Shown one piece after another: positions 9,654 to 18,493 of a stretch of DNA of 64,000 nt; the first letter of the stretch is position 1, and each line of letters starts with the position of its first letter. The translations under genes and the position numbers were made by a program. The DNA is from Chloroflexi bacterium 13_1_40CM_65_17 (GTDB taxonomy: Bacteria > Chloroflexota > Dormibacteria > Dormibacterales > Dormibacteraceae). The notes below the pieces were generated by a model. It saw only the letters and a program-made list of their open reading frames with translations, searched no databases and was not told the origin of the DNA. Location: assembly GCA_001917815.1 (NCBI GenBank), contig MNES01000017.1, forward strand, positions 1-64,000, written 5' to 3'.

Positions 9654-10252
9654 CGACCGGCTGAGTCGTCCTCGCGAGTCGCCGCGGCCGGTATGCCGTG
9701 GGGTTCGTAAACGGCCGGCGGCTCGATGTCGAAGGCGTCCGCCAGCCGAACGAAAAGGCTGAAGAGGGCAGCCACGTATGCGGCCTCGGCTATCTGTTCC
9801 TCCGTCCAGCCCACGTCGCGCAGCGCCTGGACCTGCTCGTCGGTGACGCGATCGGCGGCGCGGGCGATGGTGCCCGCGAACTCGAGGAGCAGACGCTCCG
9901 GTGGCTGGAGGCCCGCCGCTTCGAGGTCACCGTTGCGAAGTGCGTCGGCAACTCCCCCGAACTCCTCGCCCTGCAACTGCAGGAACCACGTGTGGGCGCT
10001 CAGTCAATACCTGCAGTGGTTGATGGCTGAGACGTACGACGCGATCATCTCGTGTTGCGCTCTCCTGAGCGCGCCGTCGGTGAAGTGCATGCGTGACGCG
10101 GCCTGGATGGCGGCCAGGAAATCGGGCCGCAGGCTCATGGTTTTGAGGATTTCCGCCACGACGCCAATCGGGCTCTGAGCCTTGGCGGTGGCGTAAAGCT
10201 CGGCCAGCTGCCCCTCGGCGGCGGACTCCTGGACCACCTTGATCCGCGTCAT
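9650..10252 (-). CDS. AhpD-like / carboxymuconolactone decarboxylase-family peroxidase-related protein, putative selenoprotein (in-frame TGA at 10004-10006)
   Basis: The two listed ORFs (10004-10252 and 9650-9976) are in one frame, separated only by TGA; translation ...MIASYVSAINHCRY[TGA]LSAHTWFLQLQGEEFGGV... gives CxxU-x(3)-H. Confidence 0.7.
9970..9983 (-). promoter_or_regulatory. Candidate bacterial SECIS upper stem-loop (CCTGC-AGTT-GCAGG)
   Basis: Five-bp perfect stem with a tetraloop carrying G in position 2, starting 20 nt after the in-frame TGA. Confidence 0.5.
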
Positions 10253-10259
10253 GAAAGGT

Positions 10260-10894
10260 CTAACGGCCTCGAGCTGGAATTGGTGTCGGCCCGGCGGCGA
10301 TGAGCCAGACGCCGATGACGATCCCCCACAACGGGATCGCGAAAGCCGGGAAGAAGAAGGGCGCGCCGATGGCCAGCACCCCTGCGATCAGCGTTGCCCA
10401 GCGGAGCCAGCCGGGCATCCAGCCGCCTGAGCTGGAAAACAGGGCGATGAGCGCGAATCCCAGGAGGATTCCTCCGGAGCCGAAGAGCACGTTCAGGCTC
10501 GCGTCTGAGAGAACGTAGGTCACGGGATGCGCGACCGATGCGGCACTTCCGCCCTCCGCTGCGGCCACCGCGATTCCAGTGACCAGGCCCCAGCTGACCG
10601 CAAAGGAGGCGGCGGAGGCCAGTCCGATGCCCCAGAAAATGCTCGCCGGCAGCTTGCGCTCGGGCTCTGCGCTGATCAATTCGCGAAGGTATGCGAGCAG
10701 AAAGACGAGGCCCCAACGCCAACTATCGCCAGGTATCCCGTGATGACGACGATCGGAAAGTGGCTGGTCTTGACGTATTTGACAACGGTCGGCTCGTCGT
10801 AGCTCCCACCTGGCGAGCCGCCTAGTGTCCCCACGACGGTCAGGACGCCAAATGCGATCGCGCCGGCTCCCCCCAGTATCGCGCCTCTTCTCAT
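10260..10894 (-). pseudogene. Membrane protein gene with apparent single frameshift near 10690-10715
   Basis: MRRGAILGG...VITGYLAIVGVGA continues naturally only in another frame as LVFLLAYLRELISAEPERKLPASIFWGIGL...; break at a GGGGCC run. Confidence 0.55.
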
Positions 10895-11340
10895 GCGGGA
10901 CCATCCCAGGACCAGCGGGGTACGGGCAGGTCAGGCGGCACAACTGACTCCTTCGCCGAGTAGGAGACCACGTCTTTGGTGGCCCACTCGATGTAGCCGC
11001 GCATGCTCGCCCTGAAGTCGGGATCATCGGGCAGCTGCGCGTCCTCGATGGCCTGCACGAAGCAGGAGACAAAGTTGGGTTCGAGGGACTCGCCTCCCTC
11101 ACGGGCGTGAATCTCGAGCATCTTCGATTGGCCGCCATGATTGCGCGAATACGATGGCGGGCCGCCTAAGACCTCCGCCCAGTAGGCCGCCAGGTTCTCG
11201 ACGTGCCCCGGGCTGACGTGGTGTGAGAACACGTGATTCAGGTCGGGGTCCTCGAGGCAGCGCTCGTGGAAAGCCGCGGCAAGTGCGAGGAATGCTGGAG
11301 CGCCGCCGGCGAAGTCATACATCGATGGTCGGCTCATGGC
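10891..11340 (-). CDS. Truncated-hemoglobin-like (group II) globin
   Basis: MYDFAGGAPAFLALAAAFHERCLEDPDLNHVFSHHVSPGHVENLAAYWAEVLGGPPSYS. Confidence 0.75.
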   Translation of the reverse strand, partial: AMSRPSMYDFAGGAPAFLALAAAFHERCLEDPDLNHVFSHHVSPGHVENLAAYWAEVLGGPPSYSRNHGGQSKMLEIHAREGGESLEPNFVSCFVQAIEDAQLPDDPDFRASMRGYIEWATKDVVSYSAKESVVPPDLPVPRWSWDGPA

Positions 11341-11395
11341 CATGAGTTTCGCGCATCCGGGCGATGGCACGTGAGTGGCTACACTCCGCTCCGTA

Positions 11396-12207
11396 GTGAC
11401 GTAGTGCATTGGTTCAGTCGCGCGCTCTCGGGCCTGCTGGTGTTCGTGGCCACATTCGCGCTTGGGGTCACCCTCTTCGCGCTTGGTGGCGCCTTCGGCT
11501 TCTACGCCTGGGTGATCGGTACCCCGCTTTCACTCGCCGACATGTCGAGCATCGCAGTGGCCGGCGGCACACTTTTCCTCGGGGCGGCAACCGCCTTGCT
11601 CACGCTGTCAACGCGTACAGCGGCAGCCGAGGCTCGCGATGAAGCTCGCGTAAATCGCGCTGCCGGCAGGGCCCTTCTGGACCTCTCTTTCGACAAGGAT
11701 GTGCCCACGCTTTGGTCGACCGACGTCGGCTTCGCGAGGGTGATGGTCGTCAACCAGGGCCCGGCCATGGCGCAGCACGTCGTAGTGACGTTGGAAGGGA
11801 TCGAGCCGCACAACCCCATGCTCGCCGCGCGATACCAGGTCCCAAACGGTCCAGTCCGCAGCGGCACCCATGTCCTCCCCTCCACCCTTCAGTGGAAAGG
11901 TCACGACAAAAGACGCAACCTCGAGGTTGTGTGCGACGTGAATCCCCGCGCCCGTGAGTATTTCGATGTCCTCGACTGGGTGTGGCGGGACAACTTGCCC
12001 TGGGTCCTGTTCTGGATCGACGAATGGAGGGAGGCATTCGAGCTCGGCTTCAATTTCGATGGGAAGCAACCGCCGTCGCCACTCGCCCTGGACACCGAGT
12101 ACTCACTTCACATCAGCGCCAGCGCCTCCAACGCCGACAGGGTGGAGCGGGTGTTCAAGCTGAAGGCCGTCGCCTCCGAGCCCCACTTCGACTTCCGGCT
12201 ACTCTAA
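11396..12207 (+). CDS. Membrane-anchored protein of unknown function
   Basis: Two N-terminal TM segments then soluble domain; start codon assigned by position after the divergent globin gene. Confidence 0.5.
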
Positions 12208-12250
12208 TTCGCGGCGCAAGCTGGATTCGAGCCCACACCAAGGAGGCACC

Positions 12251-12463
12251 ATGCAGTTCTACAACCTGAAGACCAAGGAAAAGGTCGAAGTCCCTGACTC
12301 CGACATCAAGAAGCGGCGCAGCGTTCGGACCACGTCCCGGGGCACCCGCCAGGAGCGTTACGCGGTCGTTGCCGACGTCGAAGTCGACGGCAAGCCGCTG
12401 CGCATGTTCAAGTTCGTCAACAAGGGGACGTTCGACTCGCTGCACGTCCCAGAAGTTTCATAA
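12251..12463 (+). CDS. Small (70 aa) basic protein of unknown function
   Basis: MQFYNLKTKEKVEVPDSDIKKRRSVRTTSRGTRQERYAVVADVEVDGKPLRMFKFV; AGGAGG RBS upstream. Confidence 0.65.
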   Translation: MQFYNLKTKEKVEVPDSDIKKRRSVRTTSRGTRQERYAVVADVEVDGKPLRMFKFVNKGTFDSLHVPEVS

Positions 12464-12486
12464 GCGACCAGCCCTCGTTCGAGGCC

Positions 12487-13152
12487 ATGCCGAAACTGCG
12501 CGTCCATAACGTCGCGATCTCATTGGACGGGTACGCAGCCGGACCTGACCAGGATGCGGACAATCCGCTTGGCGTGGGTGGACCTGCCCTGCACGAGTGG
12601 GTGTTCGCCACCCGCAGCGCGCGTCAGACTCACGGCGTAGGGAATGGCGGCGACGAAGGACTCGACGACGAGTTCATCGCCCAGGGTGACGTTGGTATCG
12701 GGGCCACCATCATGGGCCGCAACATGTTCGGCCCCATCAGGGGCCCGTGGAAAGACGACGGATGGACGGGCTGGTGGGGCGACAACCCGCCATATCACCA
12801 CCCGGTTTTCGTGCTCACCCATCACGCGCGTGCTCCGATCACGATGCAAGGCGGGACCACGTTCCACTTCGTCACCGACGGATTCGAAACGGCGCTCGAG
12901 CGGGCGTTCGAAGCAGCGAACGGCGCAGACGTCAGGCTTGGCGGAGGCGCAGCCACGATCCAGGAGTACCTGCGCGCCCGCCTCATCGACGAGATGCATA
13001 TCGCGATCGTCCCCGTGCTGCTGGGCGGCGGTGAACGGCTCTTCGACAATCTGGGTGGCGGCCCGGTCGGCTACGAGTGCGTCGAGCTCGTCAGGTCACC
13101 CTCTGTCGTCCATGCCCGATTCGCACGATTCGAAAGGACGGCATCCAAGTAG
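12487..13152 (+). CDS. Dihydrofolate reductase/RibD C-terminal family protein
   Basis: VHNVAISLDGYAAGPDQ...GATIMGRNMFGP...HPVFVLTHHAR...LGGGAATIQEYLRARLIDEMHIAIVPVLLGGGERLFDNL. Confidence 0.9.
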   Translation: MPKLRVHNVAISLDGYAAGPDQDADNPLGVGGPALHEWVFATRSARQTHGVGNGGDEGLDDEFIAQGDVGIGATIMGRNMFGPIRGPWKDDGWTGWWGDNPPYHHPVFVLTHHARAPITMQGGTTFHFVTDGFETALERAFEAANGADVRLGGGAATIQEYLRARLIDEMHIAIVPVLLGGGERLFDNLGGGPVGYECVELVRSPSVVHARFARFERTASK

Positions 13153-13169
13153 TCGTTCCCTCGGCAGCC

Positions 13170-13907
13170 ATGGCCGTACTTGCCGATGTTCGGGAGGCGA
13201 TCGCTTCAGTCCTCGATGAGAACCTCGTCGGCCTGTACCTGTATGGGTCGTGCATCACCGGCGACTTCGACGAGAACGTCAGCGACGTCGACCTGCTGGC
13301 GGTGCTCAATGACGACCTGAGTGAAAATCAGCTGGGGGCTCTCGCGTTGCGGCATGACGCGATTGCGCGGTCGCACCCGCAGTGGGATGACCGGGTTGAG
13401 GTCGTCTACATATCCCGCCGCGGATTGGCCAACTTCAAAGAACGTCCGTCGCCCGCGGCGGTGATAAGTCCGGGCGAGCCGTTCCATACGCTCGAGGCCG
13501 GGGACGACTGGCTCATCACCTGGTATCCGGTACGCAAGAACGGTGTGGCGCTCATAGGTCCCCCGCCTGATGAGGTGATCCCCCCAATCTCGCAAGACGA
13601 ATATGTCGAGGCGGTGCGGAAGCACATGGACTCGTTCCCGCAGCGAGTCATCGGCACTCCACCGCTGGGCTCACTCGCCTACACGATCCTCACCATGTGT
13701 CGGGGGCTGTACACGGTCGAGCGTGGAGAGCAGGTCTCCAAGGTGCAGGCCGCCGCTTGGGCGGAACGCCGTCTACCCGAATGGTCTGAGCTGATCCGGA
13801 AGGCTCTCCTCTGGCGCCAGTCGCGTGACAAGACGGCTGCACTGGTGGCGGTAGCCAACCAAACCCGTCGGTTTGCTCAGGAGGTGGCCGAGCGGGCCTC
13901 GTCATAA
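13170..13907 (+). CDS. Nucleotidyltransferase, aminoglycoside adenylyltransferase-like (aadA-like fold with C-terminal DUF4111-type domain)
   Basis: GLYLYGSCITGDFDENVSDVDLLAVLNDDL (GSx..DxD) and LAYTILTMCRGLYTVERGEQVSKVQAAAWA. Confidence 0.8.
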   Translation: MAVLADVREAIASVLDENLVGLYLYGSCITGDFDENVSDVDLLAVLNDDLSENQLGALALRHDAIARSHPQWDDRVEVVYISRRGLANFKERPSPAAVISPGEPFHTLEAGDDWLITWYPVRKNGVALIGPPPDEVIPPISQDEYVEAVRKHMDSFPQRVIGTPPLGSLAYTILTMCRGLYTVERGEQVSKVQAAAWAERRLPEWSELIRKALLWRQSRDKTAALVAVANQTRRFAQEVAERASS

Positions 13908-13914
13908 CGCTGAG

Positions 13915-15267
13915 TTAGTGGCTGTGCTCCGCCTGTGAGCGAGCAATGTACTTGGCCGGGTCCTTGTCGAAGGTTTGCTTGCAGCCGGCGGAGCAGAAGT
14001 AGAAGGTCACGCCTTTCTGAAACGATCGATATTCCGCACGCTGGGGGTCGACGCTCATTCCGCAGACGGGGTCGGTCGCCGATACGGGTTGGTCCATTTC
14101 TCCTCCGGGTGTTGCAGTTACGACGGGTGAAGGCCGGCGCGCGTGAGCCCGCAGCATCTCGATGCCGCCGGTGGTGATGAACCGCCACGCCAACACAGCC
14201 ATCAGGACCAGAAATGCGATGTCCAGGCCTGTCGTGTAGTTCCAGGCCGGCTGGGTTTCGAACACGGTGACGTGGTGATTGGTCGGAGCCAGTCCCAGAA
14301 GCTGGAACGCGCCTCCGACCAGGAAACCGGCCAGGGCCATCGCGGCGTAGGAGACCCCGAGGAGATAGAGCGACGTCCGGCCGCCGTAGTACTTCCGATA
14401 GATGTTCAGGATCGGCAGGATGATCAGGTCGGCAAAGATGAAGCTGATCACCCCGCCGAAGCTGATGCCTCCGTTCCAGAGCACGGCCGCCAGGGGTACG
14501 TTCCCAACCGAGCAGACGAAGCTCAGCATCGAGATCACCGGGCCGATCAGCGGTCCCCAGAACTCGTTGAGGGTCGGGTTGTTGGTCAGGAAGAGTGCCT
14601 GCCACCAGCTGCTCGGCACCCAGGCCGCGAGTGCGCCCGCGATCAGGAAGCCCAGGCCCAGGTCGAGATAGAGCGCGTGCAGGTCCATGTAGAAGGCATG
14701 CGAGATGGCGGTGAATGCTCGCGGCGAAAAGAGCCGCGAAAGAAAGGGCCCATCGGTGATGGACACGTCCATCTCGCCGTGGGCCTCATGCGTCGAGCCG
14801 AAAACTCCGCGCTCGGCCTGGCGCCCGGCTTCGTCAACCATCCGCTGGCGCAGGGTCACTTTGAAGAAGATCCAGATGAGGACCGCCATCAGGAGGCCGC
14901 CGGCGAACTCAGCCGCGACGAATTGCCACCCCAACAAGATGAGCAGCACCAGACCGAGCTCGAATACCAGGTTGGTCGAGGCGAACTCGAAGATGATCGC
15001 GTTGACGAAGCTGGCCCCTCTCCGAAAGAGGGCCCTGGCTACGGCAACTGCCGCATAAGAGCACGACGAGCTCGCGGCCCCGAGGCCGCACGCGAGTACG
15101 AAGCCCTTCAGGTCCGGTCTGCCCAGAGCACCGGCCACAGCTCGCTTCGAAACTACTGTCTGGATCATCGCCGAGAGCAGGAAGCCGAAAGCGAGGGGCC
15201 ACAGGACCTCCCAGAGCATGAAGACAGAGATCTGGAGGGCATGCAGGATCGCGTTGACGACGAACAA
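13915..15267 (-). CDS. Permease (DUF318/ArsP_1-like) with C-terminal YHS domain
   Basis: Polytopic permease; C-terminus TDPVCGMSVDPQRAEYRSFQKGVTFYFCSAGCKQTFDKDPAKY. Confidence 0.85.
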   Translation of the reverse strand: MFVVNAILHALQISVFMLWEVLWPLAFGFLLSAMIQTVVSKRAVAGALGRPDLKGFVLACGLGAASSSCSYAAVAVARALFRRGASFVNAIIFEFASTNLVFELGLVLLILLGWQFVAAEFAGGLLMAVLIWIFFKVTLRQRMVDEAGRQAERGVFGSTHEAHGEMDVSITDGPFLSRLFSPRAFTAISHAFYMDLHALYLDLGLGFLIAGALAAWVPSSWWQALFLTNNPTLNEFWGPLIGPVISMLSFVCSVGNVPLAAVLWNGGISFGGVISFIFADLIILPILNIYRKYYGGRTSLYLLGVSYAAMALAGFLVGGAFQLLGLAPTNHHVTVFETQPAWNYTTGLDIAFLVLMAVLAWRFITTGGIEMLRAHARRPSPVVTATPGGEMDQPVSATDPVCGMSVDPQRAEYRSFQKGVTFYFCSAGCKQTFDKDPAKYIARSQAEHSH

Positions 15268-15274
15268 TCGGGCG

Positions 15275-15550
15275 CTAGCTCCTCACCAAACGCTCAACTG
15301 CCGCATTGAGCTCCCGAACCTTCGCGCGTCCGCCGCCAGACCGGATCGCCTCCGTCACGCAATGCTCGGTGTGATCAGCGAGCAGCTGGAGGGCGACGCT
15401 CTCGAGCGCTGCCCTGGTCGCGTTGACCTGGGTGAGGACGTCGATGCAGTAGCGATCCTCCTCAACCATGTTCTGGATGCCACGCACCTGACCCTCGATT
15501 CGCCGGAGCCTGGCCTCGATCTTCTGCTTGTCCTTCGTATAACCTGGCAT
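15275..15550 (-). CDS. CsoR-family metal-sensing transcriptional repressor
   Basis: RLRRIEGQVRGIQNMVEEDRYCIDVLTQVNATRAALESVALQLLADHTEHCV (C-H-C metal ligands); ATG at 15550. Confidence 0.9.
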   Translation of the reverse strand: MPGYTKDKQKIEARLRRIEGQVRGIQNMVEEDRYCIDVLTQVNATRAALESVALQLLADHTEHCVTEAIRSGGGRAKVRELNAAVERLVRS

Positions 15551-15558
15551 GGACACAG

Positions 15559-15577
15559 TATACCCCCCAAGGGTATA
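15559..15577. promoter_or_regulatory. CsoR-type operator in divergent promoter: TATACCC-CCCAA-GGGTATA
   Basis: 7-bp perfect inverted repeat with 5-nt spacer, between csoR and the P-type ATPase gene. Confidence 0.75.
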
Positions 15578-15585
15578 GTGACTTG

Positions 15586-17661
15586 ATGGATCATCACCAC
15601 GGTACCGCCATGCGCTCCCCGCATGAGGTGATGGGCCACGACGGCCATGCCGCGATGTCGATGGACGCGATGGCCGATGACATGCGCAACCGCTTCCTGG
15701 TCGCGGCGGTCCTGTCGGTGCCGATCCTCCTCTGGTCGGCCATCGGCCGCCAGGTCTTGCATTTCGGCGCTCCGGCACCCTTCGGCCTACGCGATGATGT
15801 CTTCCAGCTGATCCTGAGCCTGCCCGTCATCGGGTACTCGGGCTGGATCTTTTTCGACGGGGCTGTGCGCGCGCTGCGAGCGCGGACGTTGGACATGATG
15901 GTCCTCGTCGCCGTCGCCATCGCGGCGGGCTGGACTTACTCGGTCGTCGTGACGCTTCGCGGCGGAGGCGACGTCTTCTACGAGGCGTCGACCGTCCTGT
16001 GCGCCTTTGTGCTCCTCGGCCACTGGCTCGAAATGCGAGCGCGAGGTGGCGCCAACGACGCGGTCCGCGCCCTGTTGGACCTTGCCCCGCCCAAGGCGAT
16101 CGTCATTCGAGATGGCGCGCAGGTCGAGGTGCCGACTTCGGAGGTGCAGGTCGGCGATCTCCTTCTCATCAAGCCGGGGGCCAAGGTTCCCGTGGACGCC
16201 GCGGTCGGGGACGGGACCAGCGAGGTGGATGAGTCAGTCGTGACCGGCGAGAGCCTCCCGGTTGCGAAGGCGCCGGGTGACGCGTTGATCGGCGGTTCGA
16301 TCAATACGAATGGAACGCTGCGTGCCCGGGCGACAAGGGTGGGCTCGGACACGGCCCTGGCGCAGATCGTGAAGCTCGTGCAGGAAGCCCAGAGCTCGAA
16401 GGCGCCCGGACAGCAGCTTGCGGATCGCGCCGCCTTCTGGCTCGTGCTCGTGGCGCTGGTCGGAGGCACGCTGACACTTGTCGCGTGGCTGCTCGCGGGC
16501 CGCAGCTTCAGCCAGGCAATCCTCTTCGCGATCACCGTGGTCGTCATCACGTGCCCCGATGCTCTCGGGCTCGCCACGCCGACCGCGATCATGGTCGGCA
16601 CTGGGCTCGGCGCCAAGCGCGGAATCCTGTTCAAGAACGCGGCCGCCATCGAAGCCGCCGCTCGAGTCCAGGTCGTGGTCATGGACAAGACTGGAACGCT
16701 GACCAAGGGCGAGCCCGAGGTGACTGAGCTGTATACGGTCGGCATGCCGGAGGAGGACGTCCTCGCGCTGGCCGCGGCCGTAGAGCGAGACTCCGAGCAC
16801 CCGCTCGCCGAGGCCATCGTCCGTCGCGCGGAGCATGCGCACGTGGCTTCTCGCGACGCGACCGACTTCGAGAACGTGCCCGGATACGGCGCGTTGGCGG
16901 CGGTCGGCGGCCATCGCGTTGCGGTGGGTAACGCGAGGCTGATGGCGCGAGAGAGCATCGACCTCGATGAATTGGCAGGCATGCGCGACGCGATGGCGGC
17001 GGAAGGGCGAACCGTCGTCGTGGTGGCGGTCGACGGCCGCCCGGTGGCTTTGATGGGCATCAGCGACGCTCCCCGCCCGACCGCGAAGGTGGCTGTCGAG
17101 GCGCTTCAGCAGCTGGGAATCGACGTCGTGATGCTCACGGGTGACAACCGGGCCACCGCTGAACGGATCGCGCGCGAGCTCGGCATCCGGGAGGTGATGG
17201 CTGAGATCCTCCCCGCTGACAAGGCGGGCAAGATCGCTGAGCTGCAGCGTGCCGGCAAGAAGGCGGCGATGGTCGGCGATGGCGTCAACGACGCTCCCGC
17301 GCTTGCCCAGGCCGACGTCGGAATCGCGATTGGCGCCGGCACCGACGTGGCCATCGAGACCGCAGACATCGTGCTCATCCGCTCCGACCCATTCGACGTC
17401 GCCACCGCGATCACGATCGGGCGGGCGACGCTTCGGAAGATGCGCCAGAACCTGGGCTGGGCAGTCGGCTACAACGCGATCGCCATCCCAATCGCGTCCG
17501 GGATTTTCGAGCCCAGATTCGGACTTGTGCTTCGACCCGAGATAGCTGCGCTCTCGATGTCAGGATCAAGCCTGCTTGTCGCGGTGAACGCCCTCCTGCT
17601 CAAACGCCTGAAACCGCCAGAGCCGGAGCCGACTGCGGTCAGTCCACATACGGTCCGTTGA
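15586..17661 (+). CDS. P1B-type heavy-metal-translocating ATPase (CPD motif variant, His/Met-rich N-terminus)
   Basis: DKTGTLTKGEPEVTE, GDGVNDAPALAQADVG, TGES; TM motif TCPDALGLATPTA; MDHHHGTAMRSPHEVMGHDGHAAMSMDAMADDM. Confidence 0.9.
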   Translation: MDHHHGTAMRSPHEVMGHDGHAAMSMDAMADDMRNRFLVAAVLSVPILLWSAIGRQVLHFGAPAPFGLRDDVFQLILSLPVIGYSGWIFFDGAVRALRARTLDMMVLVAVAIAAGWTYSVVVTLRGGGDVFYEASTVLCAFVLLGHWLEMRARGGANDAVRALLDLAPPKAIVIRDGAQVEVPTSEVQVGDLLLIKPGAKVPVDAAVGDGTSEVDESVVTGESLPVAKAPGDALIGGSINTNGTLRARATRVGSDTALAQIVKLVQEAQSSKAPGQQLADRAAFWLVLVALVGGTLTLVAWLLAGRSFSQAILFAITVVVITCPDALGLATPTAIMVGTGLGAKRGILFKNAAAIEAAARVQVVVMDKTGTLTKGEPEVTELYTVGMPEEDVLALAAAVERDSEHPLAEAIVRRAEHAHVASRDATDFENVPGYGALAAVGGHRVAVGNARLMARESIDLDELAGMRDAMAAEGRTVVVVAVDGRPVALMGISDAPRPTAKVAVEALQQLGIDVVMLTGDNRATAERIARELGIREVMAEILPADKAGKIAELQRAGKKAAMVGDGVNDAPALAQADVGIAIGAGTDVAIETADIVLIRSDPFDVATAITIGRATLRKMRQNLGWAVGYNAIAIPIASGIFEPRFGLVLRPEIAALSMSGSSLLVAVNALLLKRLKPPEPEPTAVSPHTVR

Positions 17662-18469
17662 AGAGGGGCCTCTCTCCGTAGGGCTTTCCGGCCATGAGCA
17701 CGAACCGCGTCCCCGGCTGCGCATCCTGAACAGCCAGCACCCCGCCCGGACCAAGAACAGCGATCTGTCCGCGCTTGGCCAGGCTTCGGTTGGCGCCGAA
17801 CGTAGCCTTCCCCTCGAGCATGTGGGCGAAGCCGTTGAAGCCGGCCTGGACGGGGATGCTCACATTTCCGCCCTTCGGCAGCTGAACGTCCAGGATGAGG
17901 CCAGGAGTTCCAAGCTCCACCGGCGAGCCCTGGCCGACCAGCACCCGTATGGTCGCGTCTCCCTCTTTCCGGACAGGAACCTCGTTCGGTCGCACGATTT
18001 GCGCAGTGGGTTCGACGTTCTTGTCTTTGCGCGCGAGGTTCACCCAGAAGAGAAGCCCGCGCATCTCGGTCCCCGCTTTACCCTCGCGGAGCTCGTCCTC
18101 TCCGAGTCCTTCCGCATGCCACACGCCGCGACCGGTTCGGATCTTCAGTAGCGATCCCTCCGCCAGGCGCGCCCGCTCCATGGCGCCCCCGGGACCGGTG
18201 CTGTGACCTGTGCTCGAGGAGCCCGAGATTGCGTACCACAGGTTGTCGAACCCGCGGTGCGGGTGCCCGGTGTCCTGGGTCGCCTGCTCGGGGCTGATCT
18301 TGACAGTGGCCTCGTGGACAAGGATGTACGGGTCCACCTGCGAGTACGGGATGTGCCTCGACGGCAGGGACTCGAGGACCTGATTGCCCATCATCGGGCG
18401 AATATGGGCGTCCTCCACGAGGACGATTTCGCGCTGCGCGGTGTCGATCTGAGTGGCCATCGCTGACAT
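17639..18469 (-). CDS. Pirin family protein
   Basis: Bicupin pattern DTGHPHRGFDNLWYAISGSSSTGHSTGPGG...; AGGAGG RBS before ATG at 18469. Confidence 0.8.
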   Translation of the reverse strand: MSAMATQIDTAQREIVLVEDAHIRPMMGNQVLESLPSRHIPYSQVDPYILVHEATVKISPEQATQDTGHPHRGFDNLWYAISGSSSTGHSTGPGGAMERARLAEGSLLKIRTGRGVWHAEGLGEDELREGKAGTEMRGLLFWVNLARKDKNVEPTAQIVRPNEVPVRKEGDATIRVLVGQGSPVELGTPGLILDVQLPKGGNVSIPVQAGFNGFAHMLEGKATFGANRSLAKRGQIAVLGPGGVLAVQDAQPGTRFVLMAGKPYGERPLFNGPYVD

Positions 18470-18493
18470 TTTCCTCCTGTATCAGTAAGACAC

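Noticed and set aside
9650-9976. Stand-alone 108-aa ORF as an independent gene
   Set aside because: Its apparent start is a TTG lying inside the hairpin loop and it lacks the family N-terminus; it is better explained as the continuation of the upstream UGA-interrupted frame
13170-13907. Acquired antibiotic-resistance cassette (aadA-like)
   Set aside because: No integron, attC or transposase sequence nearby; nucleotidyltransferase similarity alone does not show aminoglycoside resistance, and it looks like a chromosomal family member
14143-15309. 388-aa + strand ORF opposite the permease
   Set aside because: Shadow ORF; Glu/Asp/Gln/Arg-rich low-information composition typical of antisense reading
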